This document shows, piece by piece, positions 45,087 to 53,055 of a stretch of DNA of 64,000 bases (the stretch's first letter is position 1; the number at the start of each line of letters is the position of its first letter). The notes beneath the pieces are model-generated. The model saw only the letters and a program-made list of their open reading frames with translations, was not told the origin of the DNA and did not search any database. The position numbers were made by a program, and so were the translations under genes. This stretch comes from CAZGKW01 sp964526295 (GTDB lineage: Bacteria; Planctomycetota; Phycisphaerae; FEN-1346), in assembly GCA_964526295.1 (NCBI GenBank), contig CAZGKW010000002.1:62001-126000 (forward strand), written 5' to 3'.

Positions 45087-46220
45087 ATGTGGGAACGCGA
45101 CAAACCGCCCGTCCTGTTGATGCTCTGGACCGAACACGAGTATGCCCGCCGGGCCGCCAAGGGAGCCGGCCGATATGCCCGCGAGCACGGCTCCTGGCAG
45201 CCCGTGCTTGTGCGGCCCGACCCGGCGGTGCTCGACAAGCCCATCGCGGGCATCGCCGCCCCGCCGGCGGGGGTCATCGGGTTTTTCGGAGACGCCCCGC
45301 TCCAGGAGGCCATCGCGGCGCGGGGGCTGCCGGCAGTAAACGTCTCGGCCCGTCTGGAGGAGAGCCCCATAGTACGTGTCATCGCCGACAACCGCGCGGC
45401 CGGGAGGCTGGCGGCCGAGCACTTGCTGGACGTGGGGTTCCGCCGGCTCGCCTTCGTGGGGGGGGCGACCTGGTTCAGCCGCGAGCGGTGCGCGGGGTTC
45501 GTCGAGGCGGCCGAGACGACCGGATGCGAGGTCCACGCCTTCAACGACCCGCGGCGCCCCGATCTCGGCGGGCGCCTGGCCCGCCTCCGGCCGCCGGTGG
45601 GGGTCCTCGGCGACACCGACCAGTCGGCCCTCCTCGCCCAGCGGGCCGTCCTGGCCGCCGGATACCGCGTGCCCGAAGACGTGGCCGTCGTGGGGGTCGA
45701 CAACACGGACGTGCTCTGCGACCTGGCCCCCGTTCCCCTGTCGAGCGTCGATACGGCCGGCGAACGCATCGGCTACACGGCCGCCCGCATCCTGGCCGCC
45801 ATGCTGGAGGGCAAGCCGGCCCCCGACGGGGCCGTTCTGGTGCCGCCTGTCCGGGTGGTGCCACGGGCCTCCTCCGGCACGGTGGCGGTGGAAGACCCGC
45901 TGCTTCGCAAGGCGCTCCGCACGATCCGGGAGCGGGCCTGCGACGGCCTCACGGTCGAGGAGGTGGCCCGGTCGGCGGGCTGGTCGCGCCGGACGCTGGA
46001 GCGGCAGATGAAGGTCCATCTCGGCCGCACGCCGCACCAGGCGATCCGCCGAATCCAGTTCGAGCGGGCCCGCGAGCTGCTGGCCGAGACGCGGCTCAAG
46101 ATCTCCGGCGTGGCCAAGCGGTGCGGGTTTGGCGACACCCGCCATTTTCTGCGCACGTTTCGCGAAGCGTTCGGCGAAACGCCGGGCGAGTACCGCGAGC
46201 GGGCGTGCTGGCTGAGGTAA
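45087..46220 (+). CDS. XylR-type transcriptional regulator (LacI-like plus AraC)
   Basis: The 377-residue regulator has an N-terminal periplasmic-binding-protein-like sugar domain (RVIADNRAAGRLAAEHLLDVG, RRLAFVGG, VAVVGVDNTDVLC) and a C-terminal AraC/XylS double helix-turn-helix (about 278-375: LTVEEVARSAGWSRRTLERQ, then ISGVAKRCGFGDTRHFLRTFR). This domain order is that of E. coli XylR. Planctomycetes hold many, often beside sugar-degradation and PEP-CTERM genes. GGAGGAGG lies eight bases before the ATG. It would sense a sugar and bind the TTTGCGCAAA sites upstream. The ligand is unknown. Confidence 0.93.
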   Translation: MWERDKPPVLLMLWTEHEYARRAAKGAGRYAREHGSWQPVLVRPDPAVLDKPIAGIAAPPAGVIGFFGDAPLQEAIAARGLPAVNVSARLEESPIVRVIADNRAAGRLAAEHLLDVGFRRLAFVGGATWFSRERCAGFVEAAETTGCEVHAFNDPRRPDLGGRLARLRPPVGVLGDTDQSALLAQRAVLAAGYRVPEDVAVVGVDNTDVLCDLAPVPLSSVDTAGERIGYTAARILAAMLEGKPAPDGAVLVPPVRVVPRASSGTVAVEDPLLRKALRTIRERACDGLTVEEVARSAGWSRRTLERQMKVHLGRTPHQAIRRIQFERARELLAETRLKISGVAKRCGFGDTRHFLRTFREAFGETPGEYRERACWLR

Positions 46221-46569
46221 GGTCCCGACGGGGCGACCGGTGACTCCGGGCCGATCGAGGCCCGTCAGGCCGGGCATCCGGTGCGGGCGCCAAAGCATAC
46301 CGCGTCCTCGCCGGTGCACTGAGCGCAGGGCTCGCCCTTCCCTCAACCCGCCCCGGTGGTAGGGTGGCGACGACGTGACGGCAGACGTATCGTGACAGCC
46401 TCAGAGAGCGGTGCAAAAAGCGGTGCAGCATACGTTCGCATTGCGTTGCCAGGAGTCGCAACAGCCCAAGGGCGGGAAATCGGCCGGGGCCGTAACTCGG
46501 CCCCGTGCGAAGACTTGCGAGACTATGCGAGCCTGTGCGAGATCGCCCAGGCTCGCATGGAAATAGCGG
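46221..46569. other. Region between regulator and tRNA-Glu
   Basis: This 349-base stretch holds the right inverted repeat (46402-46516). One plus-strand frame from about 46390 reads ESGAKSGAAYVRI and APCEDLRDYA, and continues into the tRNA as VVTPTGLEPVSRP. That is the look of an integrase tail ending at a tRNA. No complete gene is present. Confidence 0.4.
46402..46516. repeat. Right inverted repeat flanking the regulator cassette
   Basis: Inverse counterpart of 43705-43822: GGCCCCGTGCGAAGACTT at 46499-46516 is the exact reverse complement of the left copy's outer block, and GAGAGCGGTGCAAAAAGCGG at 46404-46423 mirrors its inner end. The middle is diverged. Confidence 0.6.
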
Positions 46570-46644
46570 TGGTGACCCCAACGGGACTCGAACCCGTGTC
46601 GCGGCCTTGAAAGGGCCGTGTCCTAACCACTAGACGATGGGGCC
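46570..46644 (-). tRNA. tRNA-Glu (UUC)
   Basis: The minus strand folds as a cloverleaf. The acceptor pairs GGCCCCA with TGGGGTC (one G-T pair), and the D arm contains GTGGTTAG. The anticodon loop CTTTCAA carries TTC for glutamate, and the T arm has GGGTTCGAGTCCC. Discriminator A is followed by an encoded CCA (46570-46572). Length without CCA is 72. A plus-strand frame from an apparent integrase tail runs into its 3' half. Confidence 0.97.
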
Positions 46645-46732
46645 ACGTTGTCACAGATTCAGGGACGCCGTCCCAGCGGAAAGCCGCCGTTGTGCCTCCG
46701 CGCCTCCGTCCCTTCGGTCCCTTCTTCTCGTG

Positions 46733-46805
46733 TGAGGGCGGCAGGACTCGAACCTGCGACCCACGGCTTAAAAGGCCGTTGCTCTGCCAACTGAGCTACG
46801 CCCCC
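46733..46805 (-). tRNA. tRNA-Lys (UUU)
   Basis: The minus strand gives acceptor GGGGGCG pairing with CGCCCTC, D loop CAGTTGGCAGAG, anticodon stem ACGGC/GCCGT around CTTTTAA (anticodon TTT, lysine), and T arm CAGGTTCGAGTCCTG. Discriminator A is followed by CAC, so CCA is not encoded. Length 73. Confidence 0.97.
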
Positions 46806-46906
46806 ACCCGGTCGACGCCTTGTGGGCGGGGGTATTCTAGCCGGCGCCTCCGCGGGGTTCAACCCCCGTCGGCCCTGGCGGCGGCGGGCCGCGGAGGGAG
46901 ACGTCC

Positions 46907-48919
46907 CTACCGCCCGGCCCGAAGCTCGGCGAGAAGGCGGGTCGCCTCCTTTCCCTGCGCCGTGTCGCCGTGGTTCCGGGCGATGTCGGCGTAGATCCGC
47001 ATGGCCCCCAGGCGGTTGCCGCCCTCGGCGTAGCGCGAGGCCAGCTCCATCCGCTTCACAAGGTTCTGCGTGCGGAGGTCGTTTGCGGCCGCGGTGGCAG
47101 CAGGGGCATCGTGGTCGCTCCGCGTCGGCGCCGGCCGCGGCGCCGGCCGCGCCGCCACCGGCCCAGCCATCTTCGCCATGGCGAGCTTTTCGCCGTCAAG
47201 GGTGAACGTTTGTCCCCCGACGACGATGTCCGCGCCCCGGACCTCCACCTTCGGCGGATCGGCCTTCTGAAGGGTCATGACGTAGCCCTTCTCGCCCTGG
47301 ACGGTCACCGCCGTCGTCTTCGTATGATATCCGTCGGCGCCCTTCTCGTCCTTGGGGCGGGTGCCCTTGATGTCCATCCAGTATTCGACCTGGTGGCCGA
47401 CCTGCGGGCCGATCTGGACGACGACGAGTTCGGCGCCCGAGGCCTTCGAGTAGTCCACGGCCAGGGACGTGGGCTTTTTCGGCAGGGCGACGGCCGGAAC
47501 AGACTTCTTGTGGCCGGGGTTGTCGAGGACCATGGCGCTGATGACGCCGGAGCCGTCCTCGGCGAGCTTCTTGTACGTCAGGCGAGACGAGTGGAACATG
47601 CCCGGGAACCGGTACTTGAGGCCCCGTCCCGCGACCATGACTGACCCGCCGACGCCCATGCCGCGGCCGGCGTTCGGCTTGCTTCCGAGAAGTGCCGTCA
47701 CGAGCAGGTCGCCCTCGGGCGTTCCCCAGCCGCTGCGGAAGATGAAGTAGTTCGGTCCCTCGTCGTGAAGGACGTTGGGGAAGACCTCGCCGGGGTTGCG
47801 CTCGGGCACGTCCATGGGCCAGTTGACGAGGGCGTAGGCCGCATGGTGGGGATACTCGACGACGTCGTAGTCCTTTCTCTCGCCGGGCTGGACGACGTGG
47901 TTGAAGGTCCACTTCAGGGCCCCCCGCCACTCGTCGGGGATGATGCCGAAGCCCTGGGCAAAGTCGCCGTCGCTGGAGAGCTGCTCGCCCCGCTGAAAGT
48001 TGCGGGCGTACATGCCGCGCTCCAGGTCGGCATAGCCGCCGTCCGGCTGGCGGATCAGCTCGTAGACCCACTTGGCGACCAGCCACCGGGCGTTCGGGCA
48101 TCCGTCGACGAGGTCCTGGCCGGCGGCGATGCGGTAGGCCTGGATGAACGGAATGAGGCCGGTGTTGGAGGACAATCGGCCGCAGTGGTGCCCTTCATAG
48201 TAGTAGCCTCGCGTGCCGTATCCCTCGAGGACCTCCCGCTTGGCGTTGTGGACGACCTTCTTCAAATGGTCCTCAATCCGTCCCTGGTCGACGCCCGGGT
48301 CCCCCCTCAGGGCCAGCAAGGCGACCCCCAGACCCCCCGTGTGGGCCCCCCAGTGGTTGCAGCCTGGGACGTGGCGAGGGTTGTTGGCGATCTCGCTGAA
48401 GTAGCGGTTCGCCTGGATGCCGTCGGCCACCCGCTTGCGGGTGGCCGCGTCCCACCCGTCATAGGCCATGTCGTAGGCCAGGGCGAGGGCCGAGAGGCAC
48501 GGCCCGGCCCGGAGCTGGCCGTTGCCGGGCCAGGTGTAGCGGCCATCGGGGTTGCGGGCACCGGACAGGGTCTGCTCGGCCATCTCGCGGGCCTTGTCGG
48601 CGTACTTCCGGTCCCCGTGGAGCTGGTACAGGAAGGCGTACGCCGCGGCGTGCCACGTCGTGTAGGGTCTGGCGAGCTGCTCGTCCATCCGCTGGAGGAT
48701 GACCTTTCCCTCGGGCGTCGCGGCCCGTTTGCGGATGGCCGCCAGGTCGCCCTCCCGGAAGATCAGACGGGGGTGTTCGCCGGGCGCGAGGGGCTTCCAT
48801 CCCGGCACGGGAGCGGGGTAGGGGCCGCCCTCGCGTGCGGCCGACGCCGGCACGCCTGCGACACCCGCCAGGAGCAGCGCCGCCACGAGCGATGCCGCCA
48901 GGGCCTTCGTGGATCTCAT
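46907..48919 (-). CDS. Exported alpha/alpha-toroid (heparinase II/III-like) protein
   Basis: The 670-residue protein has a signal peptide (LAASLVAALLLAGVAGVPASA). An alpha/alpha-toroid region follows (about 60-330), with HPRLIFREGDLAAIRKRA, LALAYDMAYDGW and NHWGAHTGGLGVALLALRGD. A beta-sandwich comes next with YFIFRSGWGTPEGDLLVTALLG and GGSVMVAGRGLKYRFPG, the pattern of heparinase II/III and DUF4962-like polysaccharide lyases. The C-terminus (about 625-668) adds a TPR-like helix pair (ASRYAEGGNRLGAMRIYAD). AAGGAG precedes the ATG. It is cotranscribed with the Gfo/Idh/MocA gene (61-base gap). Uronic-acid polymer as substrate is inferred. Confidence 0.8.
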   Translation of the reverse strand: MRSTKALAASLVAALLLAGVAGVPASAAREGGPYPAPVPGWKPLAPGEHPRLIFREGDLAAIRKRAATPEGKVILQRMDEQLARPYTTWHAAAYAFLYQLHGDRKYADKAREMAEQTLSGARNPDGRYTWPGNGQLRAGPCLSALALAYDMAYDGWDAATRKRVADGIQANRYFSEIANNPRHVPGCNHWGAHTGGLGVALLALRGDPGVDQGRIEDHLKKVVHNAKREVLEGYGTRGYYYEGHHCGRLSSNTGLIPFIQAYRIAAGQDLVDGCPNARWLVAKWVYELIRQPDGGYADLERGMYARNFQRGEQLSSDGDFAQGFGIIPDEWRGALKWTFNHVVQPGERKDYDVVEYPHHAAYALVNWPMDVPERNPGEVFPNVLHDEGPNYFIFRSGWGTPEGDLLVTALLGSKPNAGRGMGVGGSVMVAGRGLKYRFPGMFHSSRLTYKKLAEDGSGVISAMVLDNPGHKKSVPAVALPKKPTSLAVDYSKASGAELVVVQIGPQVGHQVEYWMDIKGTRPKDEKGADGYHTKTTAVTVQGEKGYVMTLQKADPPKVEVRGADIVVGGQTFTLDGEKLAMAKMAGPVAARPAPRPAPTRSDHDAPAATAAANDLRTQNLVKRMELASRYAEGGNRLGAMRIYADIARNHGDTAQGKEATRLLAELRAGR

Positions 48920-48980
48920 CGTCAGTCTCCTTTCGGTCGAACGGTACACGTCGTTCCGTCGCGCCGTGCGGACCGGCGCG

Positions 48981-50054
48981 TCAGATTTCGCCGCGACGCG
49001 TCAGCCAGTCGCGGTAGATCTCCTCGTAGAGCCGGACGTCGGTCAGCGTGTCCTCGCCGGAGGCGTCGAACGGCTCGCCGGTCCGGACGCCGTCGATGAA
49101 CGCTGCCGCTTCCCGCTGATACGACCAACTGTACGGGGGGTCGGGCCGCGGGTGTGAGACGGTGTGCGTCGGCCGCGTCCGGTAGACCTCGACCTCGGCC
49201 GGCACGTGCTTCAGGAGGAGCGGCGGCGAGGCCGTCCGCACCCACCCGTGCTCAAAGAAGATCTGGGTGTGCTCGTCCCAGGCGTGGTGGCTGAGGTGGC
49301 CGCTCTCGATGACGGTCCGGACGCCGTCGACTTCGAGGACGGTGATGCCCGTCCGGCCGTCCCGCTCGTCGAGGTCGACGAAGCGGACCGTTGCCCTGTC
49401 GTCGGCGTCGAGCAGCCATCGGACGAGGTTCAGGTTATGCGTGTACTGCTGGAGGTAGCCGAGATAGGCGTCGCGCCGGTCCTCCGGGACCCAATCGGGC
49501 ACGGTCCGGGGCGAGTCGGGGTAGGGCAGGGCGCTTTCGAGCACCGGCGCGTCGTTGCCGACCGACCAATCGCCGCAGAAGCCGTGGTTGCGGACGTAGA
49601 TGATGCGGCCCAGTTCGCCGGAGCCGCGGAGGGCGCGTACGGTGTCGCGGGCGAGCTGATTGCCGGCGTCGTACCGTTTCATATAGCCGACCATGAGCCG
49701 CCCGCCGCCCTTTCGGGCCGCCGCCAATATCCGCTCGGCCTGCTTGCGGGTCGTCGCCATGGGCTTCTCCATGAAGACGGGCAGGCCCCGGCGGAGGAAC
49801 TCGGCCGCGATCTCGCCCTGGAGGGTGAAGGCTGCCGAGACGGCGACCGCGTCCAGGCCGCCCGCCTCGGCCATCTCCTTGTGGTTCCGGTAGCGGCGCT
49901 CGATGCCGAAGCGGTCGGCGACGGCTTCTCGCAGGTCGTCGCGGACCTCGGCGACCGCCGTCACTTCGCACCCTTCGAGGGCCGTGAAGCTCGGCAGATG
50001 GACCTTCTGGGCGACGAACCCGCAGCCGACGTACCCAAGCCGGAGCGTTTTCAT
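48981..50054 (-). CDS. Gfo/Idh/MocA family oxidoreductase
   Basis: The 357-residue NAD(P)-dependent sugar or polyol dehydrogenase has the Rossmann motif LGYVGCGFVAQKVHL, the catalytic-lysine motif VFMEKPMA, RYDAGNQ near the active site and a large beta-sheet C-terminal domain with ESGHLSHHAWDEH. The member's substrate cannot be told from sequence. A short AGGA site lies upstream of the ATG at 50054; the longer frame to 50495 overlaps the divergent lipoprotein gene. Placement before the heparinase-like gene suggests work on the released sugars. Confidence 0.92.
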   Translation of the reverse strand: MKTLRLGYVGCGFVAQKVHLPSFTALEGCEVTAVAEVRDDLREAVADRFGIERRYRNHKEMAEAGGLDAVAVSAAFTLQGEIAAEFLRRGLPVFMEKPMATTRKQAERILAAARKGGGRLMVGYMKRYDAGNQLARDTVRALRGSGELGRIIYVRNHGFCGDWSVGNDAPVLESALPYPDSPRTVPDWVPEDRRDAYLGYLQQYTHNLNLVRWLLDADDRATVRFVDLDERDGRTGITVLEVDGVRTVIESGHLSHHAWDEHTQIFFEHGWVRTASPPLLLKHVPAEVEVYRTRPTHTVSHPRPDPPYSWSYQREAAAFIDGVRTGEPFDASGEDTLTDVRLYEEIYRDWLTRRGEI

Positions 50055-50163
50055 GGGCGTTCCTGTCGTGTAGGGCCAAGCCGATCCGGGTGAACCGGCC
50101 ATCCCTGTGCCCATTCTAACCGCCGGGCGGCGTGCGGGTCTCGGCCTTGCTATAGGAAGGCCG

Positions 50164-51549
50164 ATGGATACAATCGGACCGGTGAGAGACATGAAAGACG
50201 CGGCAAGGTCGGTGTGGAAGGGGTTGCGGTCCGCTCTTCTTCCGACGGCGGCGGTGGTCGCAGTCGTCGCCTTCGGGTGCAGGGGCGGAGGCCGGCGCGA
50301 GGCCGAGACCCGGGTCCGCCCGCCGCGAGGGGCCCTCACGGCGGCGGCCCTGCGCGAGGCGTACGGGACGCCCGCCTTCGTCGTCCGCCGAACGGTCGAC
50401 GGCCGGCATGAGGGCGTCCGAGACGTCGACTTGCCGCCTGACGCGATGATCGACGACACGTACGTCGTCGTCTTCGCCGAAGGGGCAGGCGACACGGCGG
50501 AGGGCTTCTATCGGACGGCCGGCCTCCTGGCCGAGAGCCCCTACGGCTTCCCCGAGGCACCCGACCACCTGACGATCCTACACCTGAAGTGGAGCGAGAG
50601 CACTAGCGTGGCCCGGGAGCACCTGAACCGGGCGGCCCACATCAGGGGGGCGGCCGCCCTGGACACGATGCTCGAAGTCCACCGCCGCCGTCACGGGAAG
50701 CGCGGCCGCATCAGCGTCATCGGGTTCAGCTCCGGGACGCACGTCATAAAGCTGGCGTTCGAGGGGGCCCGGCCCGAAGGCCGACCGGTCCGGCGGAAGG
50801 CCCTCGACCACGCCGACCACGTCGTGTTCCTGGGGTCGAGCATCGGTGGCGAGGACCCGACCCCTTACGAGACCGTCCGCGGCCGGTTCCTGAACTTCGT
50901 CAACCCGCGGGACACCCATTACGGGGACCGGGCGGTGTACGTGGCCCCGTCCGGGCAGAAGGTGCGGTGGGGCGCGTTTCTGAAGGGGGCCCCGGTCCTC
51001 CGGAGGCCGCACTTCGGGGCCAGCGTGGCTGGTTTCCGGCACCTGCCGACGCTGACCGCCCCGGAGCAGTTTGAGGCCATCGAGGCCATCGACGCGGCCG
51101 GGAAGCCCGAGCCCGTGGCCCGGGCCTTCAAGATGGTCAACGTCCGCGTCCCGGCCGGGCTCATCCCCTACAACACGTTCGGCCAGCCGGTTGCCAGCGA
51201 CGACGTGGACGATCTGACTCATCTGGCGCGGAACCACTACATCATGGTGGGCCGCGGGGCCCAGGGCCGGACCGGTATCGCGGAGTTCGCTCAGTACCGG
51301 GCGGTGGCCGAGGAGTTTGTCCGGGAGATGGTGGCCTCGGCGGCGACGCATGGACGGGTCTACCGGTTCACGCTGCGAAGCGAGCCTCGCGGGGCGAGCC
51401 CGGTCAAGGTGCCCCTGCCCGTGCCGTGGGCGATCGTTCGTCCGCCCGGCGGCACAAAGCCGGCCGACCCGGAAACCCCGGACGAGCCGGCAAAACCCGA
51501 CGCGTCCGAGGTGGAATCGCCCGGATCGGCGTCCGAGGAAGGGCCGTAG
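50164..51549 (+). CDS. Lipoprotein with alpha/beta-hydrolase-like fold
   Basis: The 461-residue protein has an N-terminal helix ending at VVAFGCRGGG (lipobox-like, Cys lipidated). A hydrolase-like core follows, with TYVVVFAEGAGDTAEGFY, the nucleophile elbow ISVIGFSSGTHVIKLAFE (GFSSG), VFLGSSIGGEDP and a late NHYIMVGRGAQ that may hold the catalytic His. A disordered Pro/Glu tail closes it. I cannot name a family. AGGAAGG precedes the ATG at 50164; an alternative Met is at 50191. It is divergent from the Gfo/Idh gene. Esterase or lipase activity is only suggested by the elbow. Confidence 0.65.
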   Translation: MDTIGPVRDMKDAARSVWKGLRSALLPTAAVVAVVAFGCRGGGRREAETRVRPPRGALTAAALREAYGTPAFVVRRTVDGRHEGVRDVDLPPDAMIDDTYVVVFAEGAGDTAEGFYRTAGLLAESPYGFPEAPDHLTILHLKWSESTSVAREHLNRAAHIRGAAALDTMLEVHRRRHGKRGRISVIGFSSGTHVIKLAFEGARPEGRPVRRKALDHADHVVFLGSSIGGEDPTPYETVRGRFLNFVNPRDTHYGDRAVYVAPSGQKVRWGAFLKGAPVLRRPHFGASVAGFRHLPTLTAPEQFEAIEAIDAAGKPEPVARAFKMVNVRVPAGLIPYNTFGQPVASDDVDDLTHLARNHYIMVGRGAQGRTGIAEFAQYRAVAEEFVREMVASAATHGRVYRFTLRSEPRGASPVKVPLPVPWAIVRPPGGTKPADPETPDEPAKPDASEVESPGSASEEGP

Positions 51550-51656
51550 GCACAGCTCCTCCGGGTGCCCACGCGCCGGTCGCGACGACGCGGGGCGACC
51601 GGGCCGCACTTGGGCCCCGGGGCCGCCCTTTGGGCCCCCTTCGGACGGGTTTTTCG

Positions 51657-51685
51657 TGGACAAGGGGGCCGATTCGGGTTATGCT
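51657..51685 (+). promoter_or_regulatory. Promoter of the second rho gene
   Basis: TGGACA (51657-51662) and TATGCT (51680-51685) are 17 bases apart, leaving a leader of about 130 bases before the ATG at 51821. Rho genes are often controlled by attenuation within such leaders; I see no clear stem here. Confidence 0.4.
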
Positions 51686-51820
51686 CAAGTAGTTTTCGAC
51701 GGTTGCCTTCTTCCTTCCTACGTCTTGAGTCGCATCTGCGGTCCTTTGACCACGCTCAGGGATGACCTGGGCCCCGGCTCGTCGGGACCAAAGGGCGGTC
51801 CGTTTTTCAGCGGAGGTATC

Positions 51821-52957
51821 ATGGCACAGGCCGACCGACAGTCGGCGCAGGGCGTACTCGAGCTGCACGAGCGCGGCTACGGTTTCCTGAGGGAGCCGCA
51901 GCGCGACTTCCGCCCCACGGGCAACGACGTGTTCGTGCCGCCGGGGTTGGTTCGGCGGTATCGTCTGAAGATGGGCCTGGCGCTCGAAGGCCCCACCCAG
52001 CCCGACAAGAAAGGCCGCGGGCTGCAACTGGCCGACGTGACGACCATCTGCGGCCGGCCCCCCGATGCGTACCGGGACGTCAAGCCGTTCGAGCAGCTCA
52101 CGGTCATCGACCCGGAAGAGGCCCTCTGGCTGGAGACGAAGCCGGAGATTCTCGCGACCCGTGTCCTCGACCTGATCGTGCCGGTCGGGAAGGGCCAGCG
52201 GGGCCTCATCGTCTCCCCGCCGCGGGCCGGCAAGACGGTGCTCCTCGAGCACATGGCCGTCGCCGTGCGGACGAACTACCCCGAGGTCCGGGTGATGATG
52301 GTGCTGGTGGACGAGCGGCCGGAGGAGGTGACCCACTTCCGCCGGGCCACCGGGGCCGAGGTTCTGGCCTCGTCGAACGACCAGGACGTCGAGCAGCACG
52401 TCCGTTTGTCGCGGATGGCCCTTTCGTTGGCCAAGGCCCAGGTCGAGTTCGGCACCGACGTGGTGCTTTTCATGGATAGCCTCACCCGCCTGGGGAGGGC
52501 GTTCAACAAGGCCGTCCCTTCCAGCGGCCGGACGATGTCGGGGGGCGTAGACATCCGGGCCCTGGAGGAGCCGAAGCGGATGTTCGGCGCGGCCCGCAAC
52601 ATCGAGGGCGGCGGGAGCCTGACCGTCATCGCCACCTGCCTCATCGACACCGGCAGCCGCATGGACGAGCTCATCTTTCAGGAGTTCAAGGGCACGGGGA
52701 ACATGGAGTGCGTCCTGTCGCGTGACCTGGCGGAGCGGCGGATCTGGCCCGCCATCGACATCCTGGCCTCCGGCACGCGGAAGGAGGAGAAGCTCGTCCC
52801 GCCCCAGGAGCTGAAGAAGCGGTTCGCCATCCGCCGCCGTCTCGCCGCCGACAAGCCCGCCGACGCCATGGAAGCCCTGCTGTCGGCCCTCGGATCGTAC
52901 GAGACGAACGTCGAGCTGCTCGAGGCGATGGAGGCCCGCGGCCGGGCCGCCGGGTAG
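51821..52957 (+). CDS. Second Rho-type termination factor, N-terminally short
   Basis: The 378-residue protein is a Rho paralogue that begins directly in the OB-fold RNA-binding domain (GVLELHERGYGFLREPQRDF, VFVPPGLVRRYRLKMG) and continues through the RecA-like core with SPPRAGKTVLLEHMAV, VLFMDSLTRLGRAFN and the R-loop SSGRTMSGGVD. The helical Rho_N domain and charged head of the other copy are missing. GGAGG precedes the ATG; the upstream frame to 51317 is antisense-like noise. Compared with the other copy, ERGVPGAEVISSTFDE is replaced by a shorter RRATGAEVLASSNDQD. Whether it terminates transcription or has another role is unknown. Confidence 0.93.
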   Translation: MAQADRQSAQGVLELHERGYGFLREPQRDFRPTGNDVFVPPGLVRRYRLKMGLALEGPTQPDKKGRGLQLADVTTICGRPPDAYRDVKPFEQLTVIDPEEALWLETKPEILATRVLDLIVPVGKGQRGLIVSPPRAGKTVLLEHMAVAVRTNYPEVRVMMVLVDERPEEVTHFRRATGAEVLASSNDQDVEQHVRLSRMALSLAKAQVEFGTDVVLFMDSLTRLGRAFNKAVPSSGRTMSGGVDIRALEEPKRMFGAARNIEGGGSLTVIATCLIDTGSRMDELIFQEFKGTGNMECVLSRDLAERRIWPAIDILASGTRKEEKLVPPQELKKRFAIRRRLAADKPADAMEALLSALGSYETNVELLEAMEARGRAAG

Positions 52958-52988
52958 CTCAGGGGACGTGGGGCGGGACCGCCCACGG

Positions 52989-53037
52989 CGGCCCTTCGAC
53001 CCTGCTCAGGACCGCCCTGAGAAGCGTCGAAGGGCGG
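52989..53037. repeat. CCCTTCGAC palindromic repeat, copy 2
   Basis: CGGCCCTTCGACCCTGCTCA at the left and GCGTCGAAGGGCGG at the right frame a 49-base element between the convergent second rho and URO-D genes. It matches copy 1 in the opposite orientation and has terminal inverted CCCTTCGAC / GTCGAAGGG. Confidence 0.7.
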
Positions 53038-53055
53038 GTCCAGGGCCCGGCGGGT

